Of a stretch of 61,401 bases of DNA, positions 24,471-33,148 are shown in pieces. Under the pieces are notes generated by a model that was not told where the DNA came from, did no database searches, and saw only the letters and a list, made by a program, of their open reading frames with translations. How positions within the stretch are numbered: position 1 is the first letter of the stretch; each line of letters begins with the position of its first letter. The stretch spans positions 1 through 61,401 of the forward strand of contig CAUJET010000174.1 of assembly GCA_963169665.1 (NCBI GenBank), in the 5' to 3' direction. Source of the DNA: Actinomycetota bacterium (GTDB lineage Bacteria; Actinomycetota; Acidimicrobiia; Acidimicrobiales; Ilumatobacteraceae). The position numbers were made by a program, and so were the translations under genes.

Positions 24471-25809
24471 AGGGGTCGTTGCGGCAGCGCCAGCGGATCT
24501 TGGCGCGGAGTTCGTCGAGGCGGTCGAGGTGCCGTTCTGGCATCGGTACGGTGTCGTGGTCGTGCATGTGGTGGATGCGGTTGTGGACCTTGCACTCGAG
24601 TCGGCCGTTGAACTGGCTGGTCGGCCCGCCTGTGGAGGCGGGGACGATGTGGTCGACGTCGCAATCATCGGCGGGGACGTCGCAGTCGGATCGATGTCTG
24701 CAGCGCCGGTCGCGCACTTGGACGGCCCGTCGGACGGCACCGGTGAACGTTCGCCGGGACGACACGGCGATCACGGTGCTGGGCCCGTCGAACAGCACGG
24801 ATTCGATGTCGGCCTCGATGAGGTGGGGCAACAACGCGCCAGGGGTGACGACGATGCCGTTGCTGAGTTCGCACAGTCGGTCGAGGGTGCGTTCGCCGAT
24901 GAGCACGGTGAACAACGGCCGCGGCCGGCGGCCGTGGTCGGGTGCGGTCGCGGACCGGCGAGCCATCTCCACGAGTGCCGCGGCACGGCGCTGGGCGGGC
25001 GATCGGTCGATGCCGGCCGCACGGTCGGCCAGACGGATCTCCTCCGAGAGCCGGTTCAACTCGTTCTCGACGATGGTGCCGTCGATCGCATCAAGGGTCC
25101 CGTCGATCACGAGCGCCTCGTCGAGGGTTCGCGACGCATGCAACCGCGACCCGGTGGTCGGTGCATGCGTGTCGTACTCGTCAGCGGGCGGTGCGTTCGC
25201 ATCGTCCGGTGCAGCGGCATCGTCATCGTCTGCCCGGTCATCGGGTCGGGCTGCAGCACGTTTGTCGGCGAGGGTCTCGTCGGCGTGACCGGCCCAATAG
25301 CGCACGAGCCGGGCGCCGTCGGCATACGACAGCTCACCGCACTTGCGGACCAGGAGCGCTTCGTCGCGGGCGAACAGATGCCGTCGTTCGGGCGTGTTGA
25401 CGTGACCGATGAGGTCGAGGTGGTCGAGCGACAGAGCGCCGGCGGCGACCGCGTCACGCACCAACGGCAGGTGCCGCACCCGACGCGCCCGACGCAGATC
25501 CTCACGCGCCGAGCCGACCGACGACCTGGTCTCGCGAGCCAACCGGTGTGCCGGGCTGCGCGATCCGTCCGATTCCCAGATGCGTCGGGTGTCCCACTCG
25601 GCCAACAACTCAGCGAGCGCGACCCCGAGCCGTGACCGTTCCCGATGCACGACCACCACGGTCTCGTGCAGGGTCTGATCGTCCGAACCGTCCGCGCCCT
25701 CGGCGCCATGCTCGAGCAGCCGGTCGGTGACATGACGCAACAACACCGCGACATCGATGCCGCGAAGGATCTCCTCGAGATGGTCGTGTGTGTCCGCCCC
25801 ACCGTTCAC
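24439..25809 (-). CDS. HNH endonuclease with DUF222 domain (13E12 repeat family)
   Basis: 456 residues from a GTG at 25809 with GAGGA seven nt upstream; an ATG at 25851 would add 14 residues. The N-terminal DUF222 helical region (LAEWDTRRIWESDGSRSPAHRLARETRSS) is followed by an acidic linker near 190-215 (ADDDDAAAPDDAN) and a C-terminal HNH domain with C-x-V-DHIVPASTGGPT, N and HNRIHH. The family is abundant and multicopy in actinobacteria (13E12 repeat proteins of mycobacteria) and often linked to mobile DNA; enzymatic activity is rarely tested. Its 3' end is duplicated about 104 bp downstream. Confidence 0.9.
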   Translation of the reverse strand: MNGGADTHDHLEEILRGIDVAVLLRHVTDRLLEHGAEGADGSDDQTLHETVVVVHRERSRLGVALAELLAEWDTRRIWESDGSRSPAHRLARETRSSVGSAREDLRRARRVRHLPLVRDAVAAGALSLDHLDLIGHVNTPERRHLFARDEALLVRKCGELSYADGARLVRYWAGHADETLADKRAAARPDDRADDDDAAAPDDANAPPADEYDTHAPTTGSRLHASRTLDEALVIDGTLDAIDGTIVENELNRLSEEIRLADRAAGIDRSPAQRRAAALVEMARRSATAPDHGRRPRPLFTVLIGERTLDRLCELSNGIVVTPGALLPHLIEADIESVLFDGPSTVIAVSSRRTFTGAVRRAVQVRDRRCRHRSDCDVPADDCDVDHIVPASTGGPTSQFNGRLECKVHNRIHHMHDHDTVPMPERHLDRLDELRAKIRWRCRNDPWYLELDLDDA

Positions 25810-26461
25810 ACCCCCATCCTCGCAAGAGGGTGTGACACCGAACCTCGACATCGAGGGGGTCGCGAAGGACGGACCGGGTCACCTCTCGACCTCACGGACT
25901 GCTCGTCCGTCGCGCCACGGATACCGGGAGGAGCGGAGCAGCGATGCCTCAGGTCTGTTCGGCCACCGTCGCGGCTGGGGCATCGAGCGCGGCTCAGCCG
26001 TAGCGATGAAGCGCTCGAACTCCACGCTCCCGGCGGCTCCGCTCGATCCATAGGACACTCAGAGCATCGCCGACCTGATCCTGTACGACAGCCCAGGGCG
26101 AGTCATCGAGGAGTCGTCTCCGATGGCTGGGAGCGGCAGCAACCTTCCGGCGGTTGCTGGGCCGGGGTTCATGCGCCTCACAACTCGATTGCGATCGGGC
26201 TTCGGCGGTCGCATACTGATCGGTGCCCGTCGCAAGCGCTTCGGGAAGTGGACCCGGTTGCCAACCCATTGGTTGGGGAGCCGGGTTCTGCGCTTTACGG
26301 GCGCAGTTCGATCACCCGGTCGACCAGTGGGGCGACGAGTGTCTGCCGCGCCGAACCCGCGCCAGCGCCTTGCGTCGTGGTGTGTCCGGCGCTGCCGTGC
26401 GGCGGAAACGTACCCGCCTCGGGGAAGCATCACTCCGTGGATTCCTGCCCGAAAACGCGAA
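25810..26461. other. Non-coding stretch with inverted repeats, no convincing gene
   Basis: About 650 bp between the start of the HNH gene and the terminator of the acyl-CoA dehydrogenase. Base composition is visibly lower in G+C than in the flanking genes and open frames in it lack family sequence. It contains the hairpin CAGCAACC/GGTTGCTG (26137-26159) and a palindrome centred on CCAACC-CATT-GGTTGG with flanking ACCCGG/CCGGGT (about 26250-26286). It could be a degenerated gene or mobile remnant. Confidence 0.5.
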
Positions 26462-26501
26462 CTGTCCCGTGCCTCGGTCGTGTGACCGTGGCACGGGACA
26501 G
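26462..26501 (-). terminator. Strong hairpin terminator of the acyl-CoA dehydrogenase gene
   Basis: CTGTCCCGTGCC pairs perfectly with GGCACGGGACAG. After one T-T mismatch the stem continues CGGTC/GACCG around the loop GTGT. It lies 27 nt after the stop of the minus-strand gene at 26528. Confidence 0.8.
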
Positions 26502-26527
26502 CTGCAGAACGTCGGTTCGTCGAGCGA

Positions 26528-27736
26528 CTACTCGATTCGCATACCGGAGATGGCTCGGGCGATGACCAGCTGCTGGATCTCGCTGGTGCCTTCGAAGATC
26601 GTGTGGATCTTCGCGTCACGGTGCCAGCGCTCGACCGGGTACTCACGGGTGTAGCCGTAGCCGCCCAGGATCTGGATCGCGTCCTCGGTGACACGCACGG
26701 CCACTTCGCTGGCCTTGTACTTGCTCATCGAGCCCTCACCGCTGGTGAAGCCACCGTTGCGGCTCAGCCAGGCGGCACGCCAGATGAGCAGACGGGCGGC
26801 GTCGATCTCGGTGGCCATGTTGGCGAGCTTGAACGCGATCGCCTGGTGCATGACGATCGGCTTGCCGAACGCCTTGCGCTCCTTGGCGTAGTCGAGCGCG
26901 TACTCGTAGGCCGCACGTGCGATGCCGAGCGCCTGGGCGCCGACGGTGGGGCGGGTGGCCTCGAAGGTCGCCATGGCGGGCTGCTTCTCGCCGCTGTGGC
27001 CCATCTCGCGGGCACGGGCCAGCTTGGCGTCGAGCTTCTCCTTGCCACCGAGCAGGCAGCGACCCGGCACGCGGACGTCGTCGAGCACGACCTCGGCGGT
27101 GTGGCTCGCCCGGATGCCGTGCTTCTTGTATTTCTGGCCCTGGCTCAGACCCTTGGTGCCGGGCGGGATGACGAAGCTGGCCTGACCGCGGCCCTTCAGC
27201 TCGGGATCGACCGCGGCGACCACCACGTGGATGTCGGCGATGCCACCGTTGGTGATCCACGCCTTGGTGCCGTTCAGCACCCACTCGTCGTTCGCCTCGT
27301 CGTACACCGCGCGGGTGCGCAGGTTGCTGACGTCGCTGCCGGCGTCGGGCTCGCTCACGCAGAAGGCGCCGAGCTGGATCTTGTTCGCGTCGCCGTAGCA
27401 CTGCGGGATCCACTCCATCACCTGCTCGGGCGTGCCGTTGCCGCTGATGCCGGCGGCGGCGAGGGCCGAGCCCATGATCGCCATGCCGATGCCGGCGTCG
27501 CCCCAGAACAGCTCCTCCACTGCGACGGGCAGCGTGAGCGCCGTCGGGTCGGCGAAGGCGTTCATCAGGAACTCCCAGCCGTAGAGACCGATCTTCGCGG
27601 CCTCCTCGACGATCGGATACGGGAACTCCTCGCGCTCGTCCCATTCGCTCGCCGCAGGACGGATGACGTCCTCTGCGAATCCGTGGATCCACTTCTGGAT
27701 CTGGACCTGGTCTTCGTTCAACCCGAAATCAGCCAT
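26528..27736 (-). CDS. Acyl-CoA dehydrogenase
   Basis: 402 residues, the usual length. The N-terminal helical domain (LNEDQVQIQKWIHGFAEDVI), the central beta-domain with the FAD/acyl-binding signature AFCVSEPDAGSDVSNLRT and WITNGG, and the C-terminal helices with the catalytic base Glu382 in FEGTSEIQ are all present. It also shows KERKAFGKPI and ILGGYGYTREYPVER, both conserved in the family. It oxidises an acyl-CoA to the enoyl-CoA and passes electrons to ETF. The acyl-chain preference cannot be read from sequence by eye. A TAACTT hexamer 6 nt before the ATG overlaps a perfect palindrome, suggesting repression. Confidence 0.96.
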   Translation of the reverse strand: MADFGLNEDQVQIQKWIHGFAEDVIRPAASEWDEREEFPYPIVEEAAKIGLYGWEFLMNAFADPTALTLPVAVEELFWGDAGIGMAIMGSALAAAGISGNGTPEQVMEWIPQCYGDANKIQLGAFCVSEPDAGSDVSNLRTRAVYDEANDEWVLNGTKAWITNGGIADIHVVVAAVDPELKGRGQASFVIPPGTKGLSQGQKYKKHGIRASHTAEVVLDDVRVPGRCLLGGKEKLDAKLARAREMGHSGEKQPAMATFEATRPTVGAQALGIARAAYEYALDYAKERKAFGKPIVMHQAIAFKLANMATEIDAARLLIWRAAWLSRNGGFTSGEGSMSKYKASEVAVRVTEDAIQILGGYGYTREYPVERWHRDAKIHTIFEGTSEIQQLVIARAISGMRIE

Positions 27737-27742
27737 GAGCGT

Positions 27743-27760
27743 AAGTTACCCCCCGGTAAC
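27743..27760 (-). promoter_or_regulatory. Candidate -10 and overlapping operator of the acyl-CoA dehydrogenase
   Basis: Minus-strand TAACTT (27743-27748) ends 6 nt before the ATG at 27736. It overlaps the perfect dyad GTTACC-N4-GGTAAC at 27745-27760, a typical TetR-type operator layout. Confidence 0.5.
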
Positions 27761-27824
27761 AAGAGTCTGCAACTGGTGACCGTCCGGATCTCGGGACGCG
27801 CGTCACGGATGCGAGAGTGGCCCG

Positions 27825-29960
27825 ATGAGCGCCACCGCCCGCACCACCCGCCGGACCACCGTGCTCGCCCTCGTGGGCGCACTCGTCATCGGCGCGTGCA
27901 GCGGCGGCGACGAGGCCACGACCGCGACGACCGCACCCGCCGGACCGGAGACCACCGACACCACCGCGGCCACCACCCCGGCGACGGCCGGCGGCGACGC
28001 GACCCCCACCACCGAGGCCGCCATCGAGGGCGGTCCCGCCGATGCCGACCTCGTCGCCTCGATCACCGAGGCGCTCGACGCGGCACCGGAGGGCTGCGAC
28101 CCGCTCGACACCCGCCACTGTCTGCTGCCGTTCCCGTCCAACGCCTACCGGGTCGACGGCCGGGTGGCCCTGCCCGCCGACGGCATGCCCGTGAACGCCG
28201 ACGGCGTGGTCGTCGATCCGGCCGAGTGGAACCGCAACGACGGCTTCAGCCCCAACACGCCGATCTTCGTCCACCTGCCCGACGTCGACCCGGCGATCCT
28301 GCCGCCGTGGACCGATCTCGCCGCATCGCTCGCCGACGACTCGCCCGTCGTCGTCGTCGACATGGCCACCGGCGCCCGCGTGCCGCTGTGGGCCGAGCTC
28401 GACAGCAAGGCCGACGACGACGCCGATCGGCTGCTCGCCATCCACCCCGCGATCGCGCTCGACGAGGGCGCCACCTACGCGGTCGGCCTGCGTGGGCTCG
28501 TCGACACCGCCGGCGACCCGATCGAGGCGAGCGACGCATTCGTCGCCTACCGCGACCGGCTCACCACCGACCTCCCCGCGATCGAGGACCGGCGTGACGC
28601 GATGGAGTCGACCTTCGCCGCACTCGGCGCGGCCGGCGTCGATCGCAGCGACCTCGTGATCGCCTGGGACTTCACCACCGCCACCACCGACAACCTCGCG
28701 GGCCGCATGCTCCACATCCGTGACGACGCGCTGGCGCAGCTCGGTGACGCGGCACCCGCGTTCACGATCACGTCGGTCACGCCGGGCACGCCCGACAGCG
28801 ACATCGCCCGTCAGGTCGTCGGCACCTACACCGTGCCCAACTACCTCACCGGCGACGGTGGTCCGGGCAACCGGTTCACCTACGGCGACGGCGTCACCCC
28901 CACCGGCGACGAACTGCCGGTACAGAACGGCACCATCGAGGCACCGTTCGTGTGCAACATCAGCGTCGCCACGATCGACGGCGGCGAGCCGGCACACCTC
29001 GTCCAGTACGGGCACGGCCTGCTCGGCTCGAACACGGAGGTGAACGCCGGCAACGTTCGTGCGTTCGCCAACGAGCACAACGTCGTGTTCTGCGCGACGA
29101 AGTGGGCGGGCATGAGCGAGGACGACATCGGCAACGCCGCGGCCACCCTCGCCGAGTTCTCGAACTTCTCGACGATGGCCGACCGGCTGCAGCAGGGTGT
29201 GCTGAACCAGATCTTCCTCGGCCGACTGATGATCCACGCCGACGGCCTCGTCAGCGATCCCGCGTTCGCGTTCGACGACGGCTCGCCGCTCATCGACACG
29301 GCACACCTCGACTACGACGGCAACAGCCAGGGCGGCATCATGGGCCTGATGCTCACCGCGGTGTCGCCCGACATCGAGCGCTCGGTGCTCGGCGTGATGG
29401 GCATGAACTACAGCGTGCTGCTCGAGCGCTCGGTCGACTTCGAGAAGTACGAGGCGATCATGGAGCCCGCATACCCGAACGACCTCGACCGCGTGCTCGT
29501 GATCTCGCTCGCCCAGATGCTGTGGGACCGTGGCGAGGGCGCCGGCTACGTACAGCACGTCACCGACGACCCCTACCCGGGCACCGAGGCCAAGGACGTG
29601 TTGCTCCACGTCGCGTTCGGCGACTGGCAGGTCAGCGAGCTCACCGCGATGATCGCGGCCCGCACGATGGGCGTCCCGATCCACCGTCCGGTTGCTGCCG
29701 ATGGTCGCAGCGCCGAGGTGCAGCCCGGCTTCGACCTCGACTCGATCGAGTACCCGAGCGACGGCTCCGGACTCGTCATCTGGGACTCGGGCAGCGATCC
29801 GATCCCGTTCGCCAACGTGCCGCCCAGCACGGGCCGGGACTCCCACGAGGACCCGCGAGCCGACGCCGACGTGCGGGCGCAGAAGGCGAGCTTCCTGTTC
29901 GACGACACCCTCGTCGACGTGTGCGACGGTGAGGCCTGCACCGCCGACGCCCGCGACTGA
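27825..29960 (+). CDS. Secreted lipoprotein with alpha/beta-hydrolase features
   Basis: 711 residues. Signal peptide with lipobox VIGAC (Cys25), then a Thr/Ala/Pro linker to about residue 60 and a large extracytoplasmic body. A nucleophile-elbow-like GNSQGG (in LDYDGNSQGGIMGLM, about residue 500) and GHGLLGS (about 395) suggest an esterase or lipase fold related to bacterial virulence-factor-type lipases. Substrate unknown. The ATG at 27825 has no clear Shine-Dalgarno. The gene ends just before a CTCGG tandem repeat and converges with the acyltransferase gene. Confidence 0.8.
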   Translation: MSATARTTRRTTVLALVGALVIGACSGGDEATTATTAPAGPETTDTTAATTPATAGGDATPTTEAAIEGGPADADLVASITEALDAAPEGCDPLDTRHCLLPFPSNAYRVDGRVALPADGMPVNADGVVVDPAEWNRNDGFSPNTPIFVHLPDVDPAILPPWTDLAASLADDSPVVVVDMATGARVPLWAELDSKADDDADRLLAIHPAIALDEGATYAVGLRGLVDTAGDPIEASDAFVAYRDRLTTDLPAIEDRRDAMESTFAALGAAGVDRSDLVIAWDFTTATTDNLAGRMLHIRDDALAQLGDAAPAFTITSVTPGTPDSDIARQVVGTYTVPNYLTGDGGPGNRFTYGDGVTPTGDELPVQNGTIEAPFVCNISVATIDGGEPAHLVQYGHGLLGSNTEVNAGNVRAFANEHNVVFCATKWAGMSEDDIGNAAATLAEFSNFSTMADRLQQGVLNQIFLGRLMIHADGLVSDPAFAFDDGSPLIDTAHLDYDGNSQGGIMGLMLTAVSPDIERSVLGVMGMNYSVLLERSVDFEKYEAIMEPAYPNDLDRVLVISLAQMLWDRGEGAGYVQHVTDDPYPGTEAKDVLLHVAFGDWQVSELTAMIAARTMGVPIHRPVAADGRSAEVQPGFDLDSIEYPSDGSGLVIWDSGSDPIPFANVPPSTGRDSHEDPRADADVRAQKASFLFDDTLVDVCDGEACTADARD

Positions 29961-30000
29961 CCTCGACGAGGCCGGGCCCGATCGACGCGGCCCGGCCCGG

Positions 30001-30040
30001 CTCGGCTCGGCTCGGCTCGGCTCGGCTCGGCTCGGCTCGG
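30001..30040. repeat. Pentanucleotide tandem repeat, 8 x CTCGG
   Basis: Eight perfect copies of CTCGG fill 30001-30040, between the convergent stops at 29960 and 30046. Slippage would change only intergenic length. Confidence 0.9.
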
Positions 30041-30045
30041 CCAGG

Positions 30046-32217
30046 TCAGAGCGGGATGTCGAGCAGCGACTGGGCGATCGTCATGTAGACGAGGTTCGCA
30101 CCCGGCTTGTACACGTGCACACCGTCCCAGCGGTAGCCGAGGTCGGTGGCGATCGCCTCGTCGGTGCACCACTGCACCGGCCCGGGCACGAACGACACGG
30201 TCTCGGATTGCTCGGCCGCCACCTGTCGCAGCAGATCGTTGAGGTGTGCCACCCGCGAGTCGTCGCCACGTTCGGGCAACGCGGGCACCCCGGCGCCCTT
30301 CACGTCAGCGGGTCGCATGCACGCCACCTCCAGCAGGGCGACGTGCACCCCGTTGGCCACGAGCGCGTCGATGCCCTGCTGCAGCCCGGCGAGGAATCTG
30401 GCATCGCCTTCCGGGCTGGCGAACGCGATGCGCCGGCCGTCGACGTCGACGTCGAACACGTCCCACGCGCCGATCACCACGAGCGCGAGGTTCGACTGCG
30501 AGTCGACCGCGGCGTCGACCCACCGGTCCGACCAGCCCTCGCAGTTCGCGAACGATCGCGAGAAGCTGCTCCGCTGCGAGCGCACGTCGCCCGTGTCGTA
30601 CACGCTGCACCCCTCGACGGAGCCGTCCTCGATCGCGAACGTCGACTCGATCCCGTCGGGCAGGTTGATCGCCAACGAGTGGGCCATCGAGTCGCCCACC
30701 ACCACCATGCGGCGCGGCAGCACGGGCGCGGTGACCGGCGGGGCCGGCACCGTGGTCGTCGCGGCCGCGGTGGCGAGCGCCCCTGCGGTCGTGGCGATCG
30801 TGGTCTCGCTCGATGCCACGCTCGATTCGGCCACAGCCGAGGCGTCGGCCGCCGGTGCGACGGTCTCCGTCGATGCGGCGGCCGCATCGACCGAGGAGGG
30901 CGCGACCGGCAGGACGAACACGGCTTCGGCGCCACCCGCCGCCGGGTCGACGTGGTCGACGCGTGAGAAGAAGACGGTGAGCGGGGCGAGCAACGCGATC
31001 ACCGTGATCGCTCCCGAGGTGGTGATGACGTGCCAGTGCCCCGACGGGCCGAGGTTGCGAGCGGCGAACCAACGACCGAGCGCACCGCGCCGGATGGGCG
31101 TCTCCACGAGCCGGTACGACAGCTCCGACGCCACGACCGTGATGCCCATCGCCACGCCGAAGCGCGACCACGAGCCGGTGTACGCCTCGCACGCCACCGA
31201 CACCGGCCAGCTCCACAGGTAGAGGCCGTACGAACGCTTGCCGATCTCGGCGACCGGGCGGAACGCGAACACCGGGCGGGCGAGGCGCGACGCCGGGTGC
31301 ACCACCACCAGCACGAGCGCGAGCGCTGCGACCGACACGGTCGCCAGTTGCCACCGATAGATCGAACGATCGGTGAGGAATGAGTCGACGAACTGCCACC
31401 CGAGCACGCCGACCGCCGCCACCGCGATCACGTCGAGCAGCCACCACGCTCGGATCTCACCGGACCGTCGGTTGCGCCACGGGCGCCACACGAACGCCGC
31501 GCCCGCACCGAGCAGCAGCCCGCTCGAACGGGTGAGCGTCGACAGGTAGAGGAAGTTCACCCGATCGTCGGTGAGCTGCGGGTCGCGTGCCATCCACCAC
31601 GTGAGCACCATCACCCCGACGGCGAGCGTGAGCAACAGGCCGGCACGCACCCTCGCTCGCCTGAACACCGTCGTCAGGCCGAGGAACAGCAACGGCCACA
31701 GCAGGTACCACTGCTCCTCCACCGCAAGGCTCCACAGGTGCCGCAGCGGCGAGAGGTTGCCGAAGTACTGCGCGCCGCCGACGATCTGCCCCCAGTTGGC
31801 GGCATAGAAGATCGCCCAGGGGAAGTCGCGACGGAGGTCGGACTGCAGCTGCGCGTCGCCCCACAGGGTGGCGTACACACCGGTGGCGACCAGCACGAGC
31901 ACGAGCGCCGGCAAGAGCCGGCGGGCGCGTCGCAACCAGAACTGACCCAGCGACACCCCGCCGGTCTTCTCCCGTTCGTCGAGCAGCAGCGACGTGATGA
32001 GGAAGCCCGACACGACGAAGAACACCTCGACACCGAAGAAGCCCCCGTGCATCCACGAGAAGCCCCCGTGGTAGAGCAGCACGGCGATCACCGACACGGC
32101 CCGCACGCCGTCGAGGCTGGGCTGGTAGCCCATCGGTCGATGCGCGAGCGGCCCGATCGGGCGGCCACTCGGCTGGACGAGGGCCACCGTGGGTGCGGTG
32201 GGATCGGTGGGCGACAT
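30046..32217 (-). CDS. OafA/YrhL-type membrane acyltransferase with SGNH domain
   Basis: 723 residues from the ATG at 32217 (a GTG at 32220 is also possible). The acyltransferase-3 domain starts at about residue 30 with SLDGVRAVSVIAVLLYHGG, contains the FFVVSGFLITSLL motif and has about ten helices. After a Ala/Ser/Thr-rich linker of about 70 residues comes a periplasmic SGNH hydrolase-like domain with GDSMAHS near 505 and DGVHV near 700 (Asp/His). Such proteins O-acetylate cell-surface polysaccharides or peptidoglycan. It is monocistronic here. Confidence 0.93.
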   Translation of the reverse strand: MSPTDPTAPTVALVQPSGRPIGPLAHRPMGYQPSLDGVRAVSVIAVLLYHGGFSWMHGGFFGVEVFFVVSGFLITSLLLDEREKTGGVSLGQFWLRRARRLLPALVLVLVATGVYATLWGDAQLQSDLRRDFPWAIFYAANWGQIVGGAQYFGNLSPLRHLWSLAVEEQWYLLWPLLFLGLTTVFRRARVRAGLLLTLAVGVMVLTWWMARDPQLTDDRVNFLYLSTLTRSSGLLLGAGAAFVWRPWRNRRSGEIRAWWLLDVIAVAAVGVLGWQFVDSFLTDRSIYRWQLATVSVAALALVLVVVHPASRLARPVFAFRPVAEIGKRSYGLYLWSWPVSVACEAYTGSWSRFGVAMGITVVASELSYRLVETPIRRGALGRWFAARNLGPSGHWHVITTSGAITVIALLAPLTVFFSRVDHVDPAAGGAEAVFVLPVAPSSVDAAAASTETVAPAADASAVAESSVASSETTIATTAGALATAAATTTVPAPPVTAPVLPRRMVVVGDSMAHSLAINLPDGIESTFAIEDGSVEGCSVYDTGDVRSQRSSFSRSFANCEGWSDRWVDAAVDSQSNLALVVIGAWDVFDVDVDGRRIAFASPEGDARFLAGLQQGIDALVANGVHVALLEVACMRPADVKGAGVPALPERGDDSRVAHLNDLLRQVAAEQSETVSFVPGPVQWCTDEAIATDLGYRWDGVHVYKPGANLVYMTIAQSLLDIPL

Positions 32218-32362
32218 CACGGGGCTGTCATTGTCGCAGCCGATGGCCCGTCCGACACCTCCACACGTGTCACGCGGACCTGCCGGTGACGGTCCCCAAC
32301 CGGGCTGAGCTGGGCCGACCGGCGATCGAGCACGCCATTCGTCCGCCGACTCGACCCACTCG

Positions 32363-32368
32363 TAGCAT
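32363..32368 (+). promoter_or_regulatory. Candidate -10 hexamer TAGCAT, 7 nt before the thioesterase GTG
   Basis: TAnnnT hexamer with leaderless spacing to the GTG at 32376. Confidence 0.35.
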
Positions 32369-32375
32369 CCGCCCG

Positions 32376-33050
32376 GTGACCGATGACGCCCCGACGGACG
32401 ACCGCTTCCACACCCCCGAGCACCTCGATCGGCGGGCCCGTGCCGGGCGGGCCGTGCGCGACGTGGGCCACGCGTTGATCGGCCACCACGCCGACGACGC
32501 GCTGGTGGACGAGGTGGCCGACACCCTCGACGCGCTGACGGCTCGACTCACGGCGGGGCCGGTGCGCAGCCGTCAGCCGAACTCGTTCCAGCGTGGCGAC
32601 GACTGGGGCGCCGAACCCGATCAGACCGAGTTCACCGGCTTCGACGACCGGCCGGTGAGCGGGCGCTCGAGTCCATGGGGGCTCGACCCGGTGATCCGCC
32701 GCGTCGGCGACGAGATCGAGGCGACCGTCACGCTGCGGTCCGCGCACGAGGGTGCGCCCGGCCGCAGCCACGGCGGCGTGGTGTCGGCATTGTTCGACGA
32801 CGTCTACGGCTTCGTGCTCGCGATCACCCGCACGCCGGGATTCACGGGCGAACTGAGCATCCGCTACGAGGGCGGCACGCCGCTGCACGTCCCCCTCGTC
32901 TGCCGAGTACGGCTCGCGTCGCGCGAAGGCCGCAAGCTGTTCATGACCGGCGAGCTGATCACCCCCGAGGGCGACGTGTGCGTCCGCTCGAAAGCCACCT
33001 TCATCGCGATCGACACCACGAGGACCCCCGGCTGGGGCGACGGAGTCTGA
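32376..33050 (+). CDS. Hotdog-fold thioesterase (PaaI-like)
   Basis: 224 residues from the GTG at 32376. The N-terminal 90 residues are helical and Asp/His/Arg rich. The hotdog domain follows (ATVTLRSAHEGAPGRSHGGVVSALFDDVYGFVL), with the HGG-x-V-x-x-x-x-D pattern of PaaI-type acyl-CoA thioesterases and closing strands VCRVRLASREGRKLFMTGEL. Usually hydrolyses acyl- or aryl-CoA esters. It converges with cysS, and the gap holds a duplicated REP-like palindrome. Confidence 0.9.
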   Translation: MTDDAPTDDRFHTPEHLDRRARAGRAVRDVGHALIGHHADDALVDEVADTLDALTARLTAGPVRSRQPNSFQRGDDWGAEPDQTEFTGFDDRPVSGRSSPWGLDPVIRRVGDEIEATVTLRSAHEGAPGRSHGGVVSALFDDVYGFVLAITRTPGFTGELSIRYEGGTPLHVPLVCRVRLASREGRKLFMTGELITPEGDVCVRSKATFIAIDTTRTPGWGDGV

Positions 33051-33148
33051 GTTCCGTGAGCCAGACGCCGCGTGACGCGGCGTTTCGCTCACGAACCGAT
33101 CGTTTCCGTGAGCCAACGGCCGCGTGACGCGGCGTTTGGCTCACGGAA
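33051..33148. repeat. Two tandem REP-like palindromic elements between convergent genes
   Basis: Unit 1 (33051-33096) and unit 2 (33104-33148) share TTCCGTGAGCC, a core GCCGCGTGACGCGGC and GCTCACG. In unit 2 the outer arms TTCCGTGAGCCAA and TTGGCTCACGGAA pair over 13 bp. The elements fill the whole gap between the thioesterase and cysS stops and can act as bidirectional terminators. Confidence 0.85.

Noticed and set aside
21574..25635. A 1353-residue open frame on the plus strand
   Set aside because: It runs antisense to the FAD/GcvT and HNH genes. The translation is Arg/His/Val rich without any domain, as expected for the complement of high-GC codons.
26123..26485. A 120-residue open frame in the non-coding stretch
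   Set aside because: No family resemblance, no Shine-Dalgarno, odd amino acid mix, and its end runs into the terminator stem.
30001..30040. CRISPR-like repeat
   Set aside because: It is an uninterrupted pentanucleotide array without spacers and there are no cas genes nearby.
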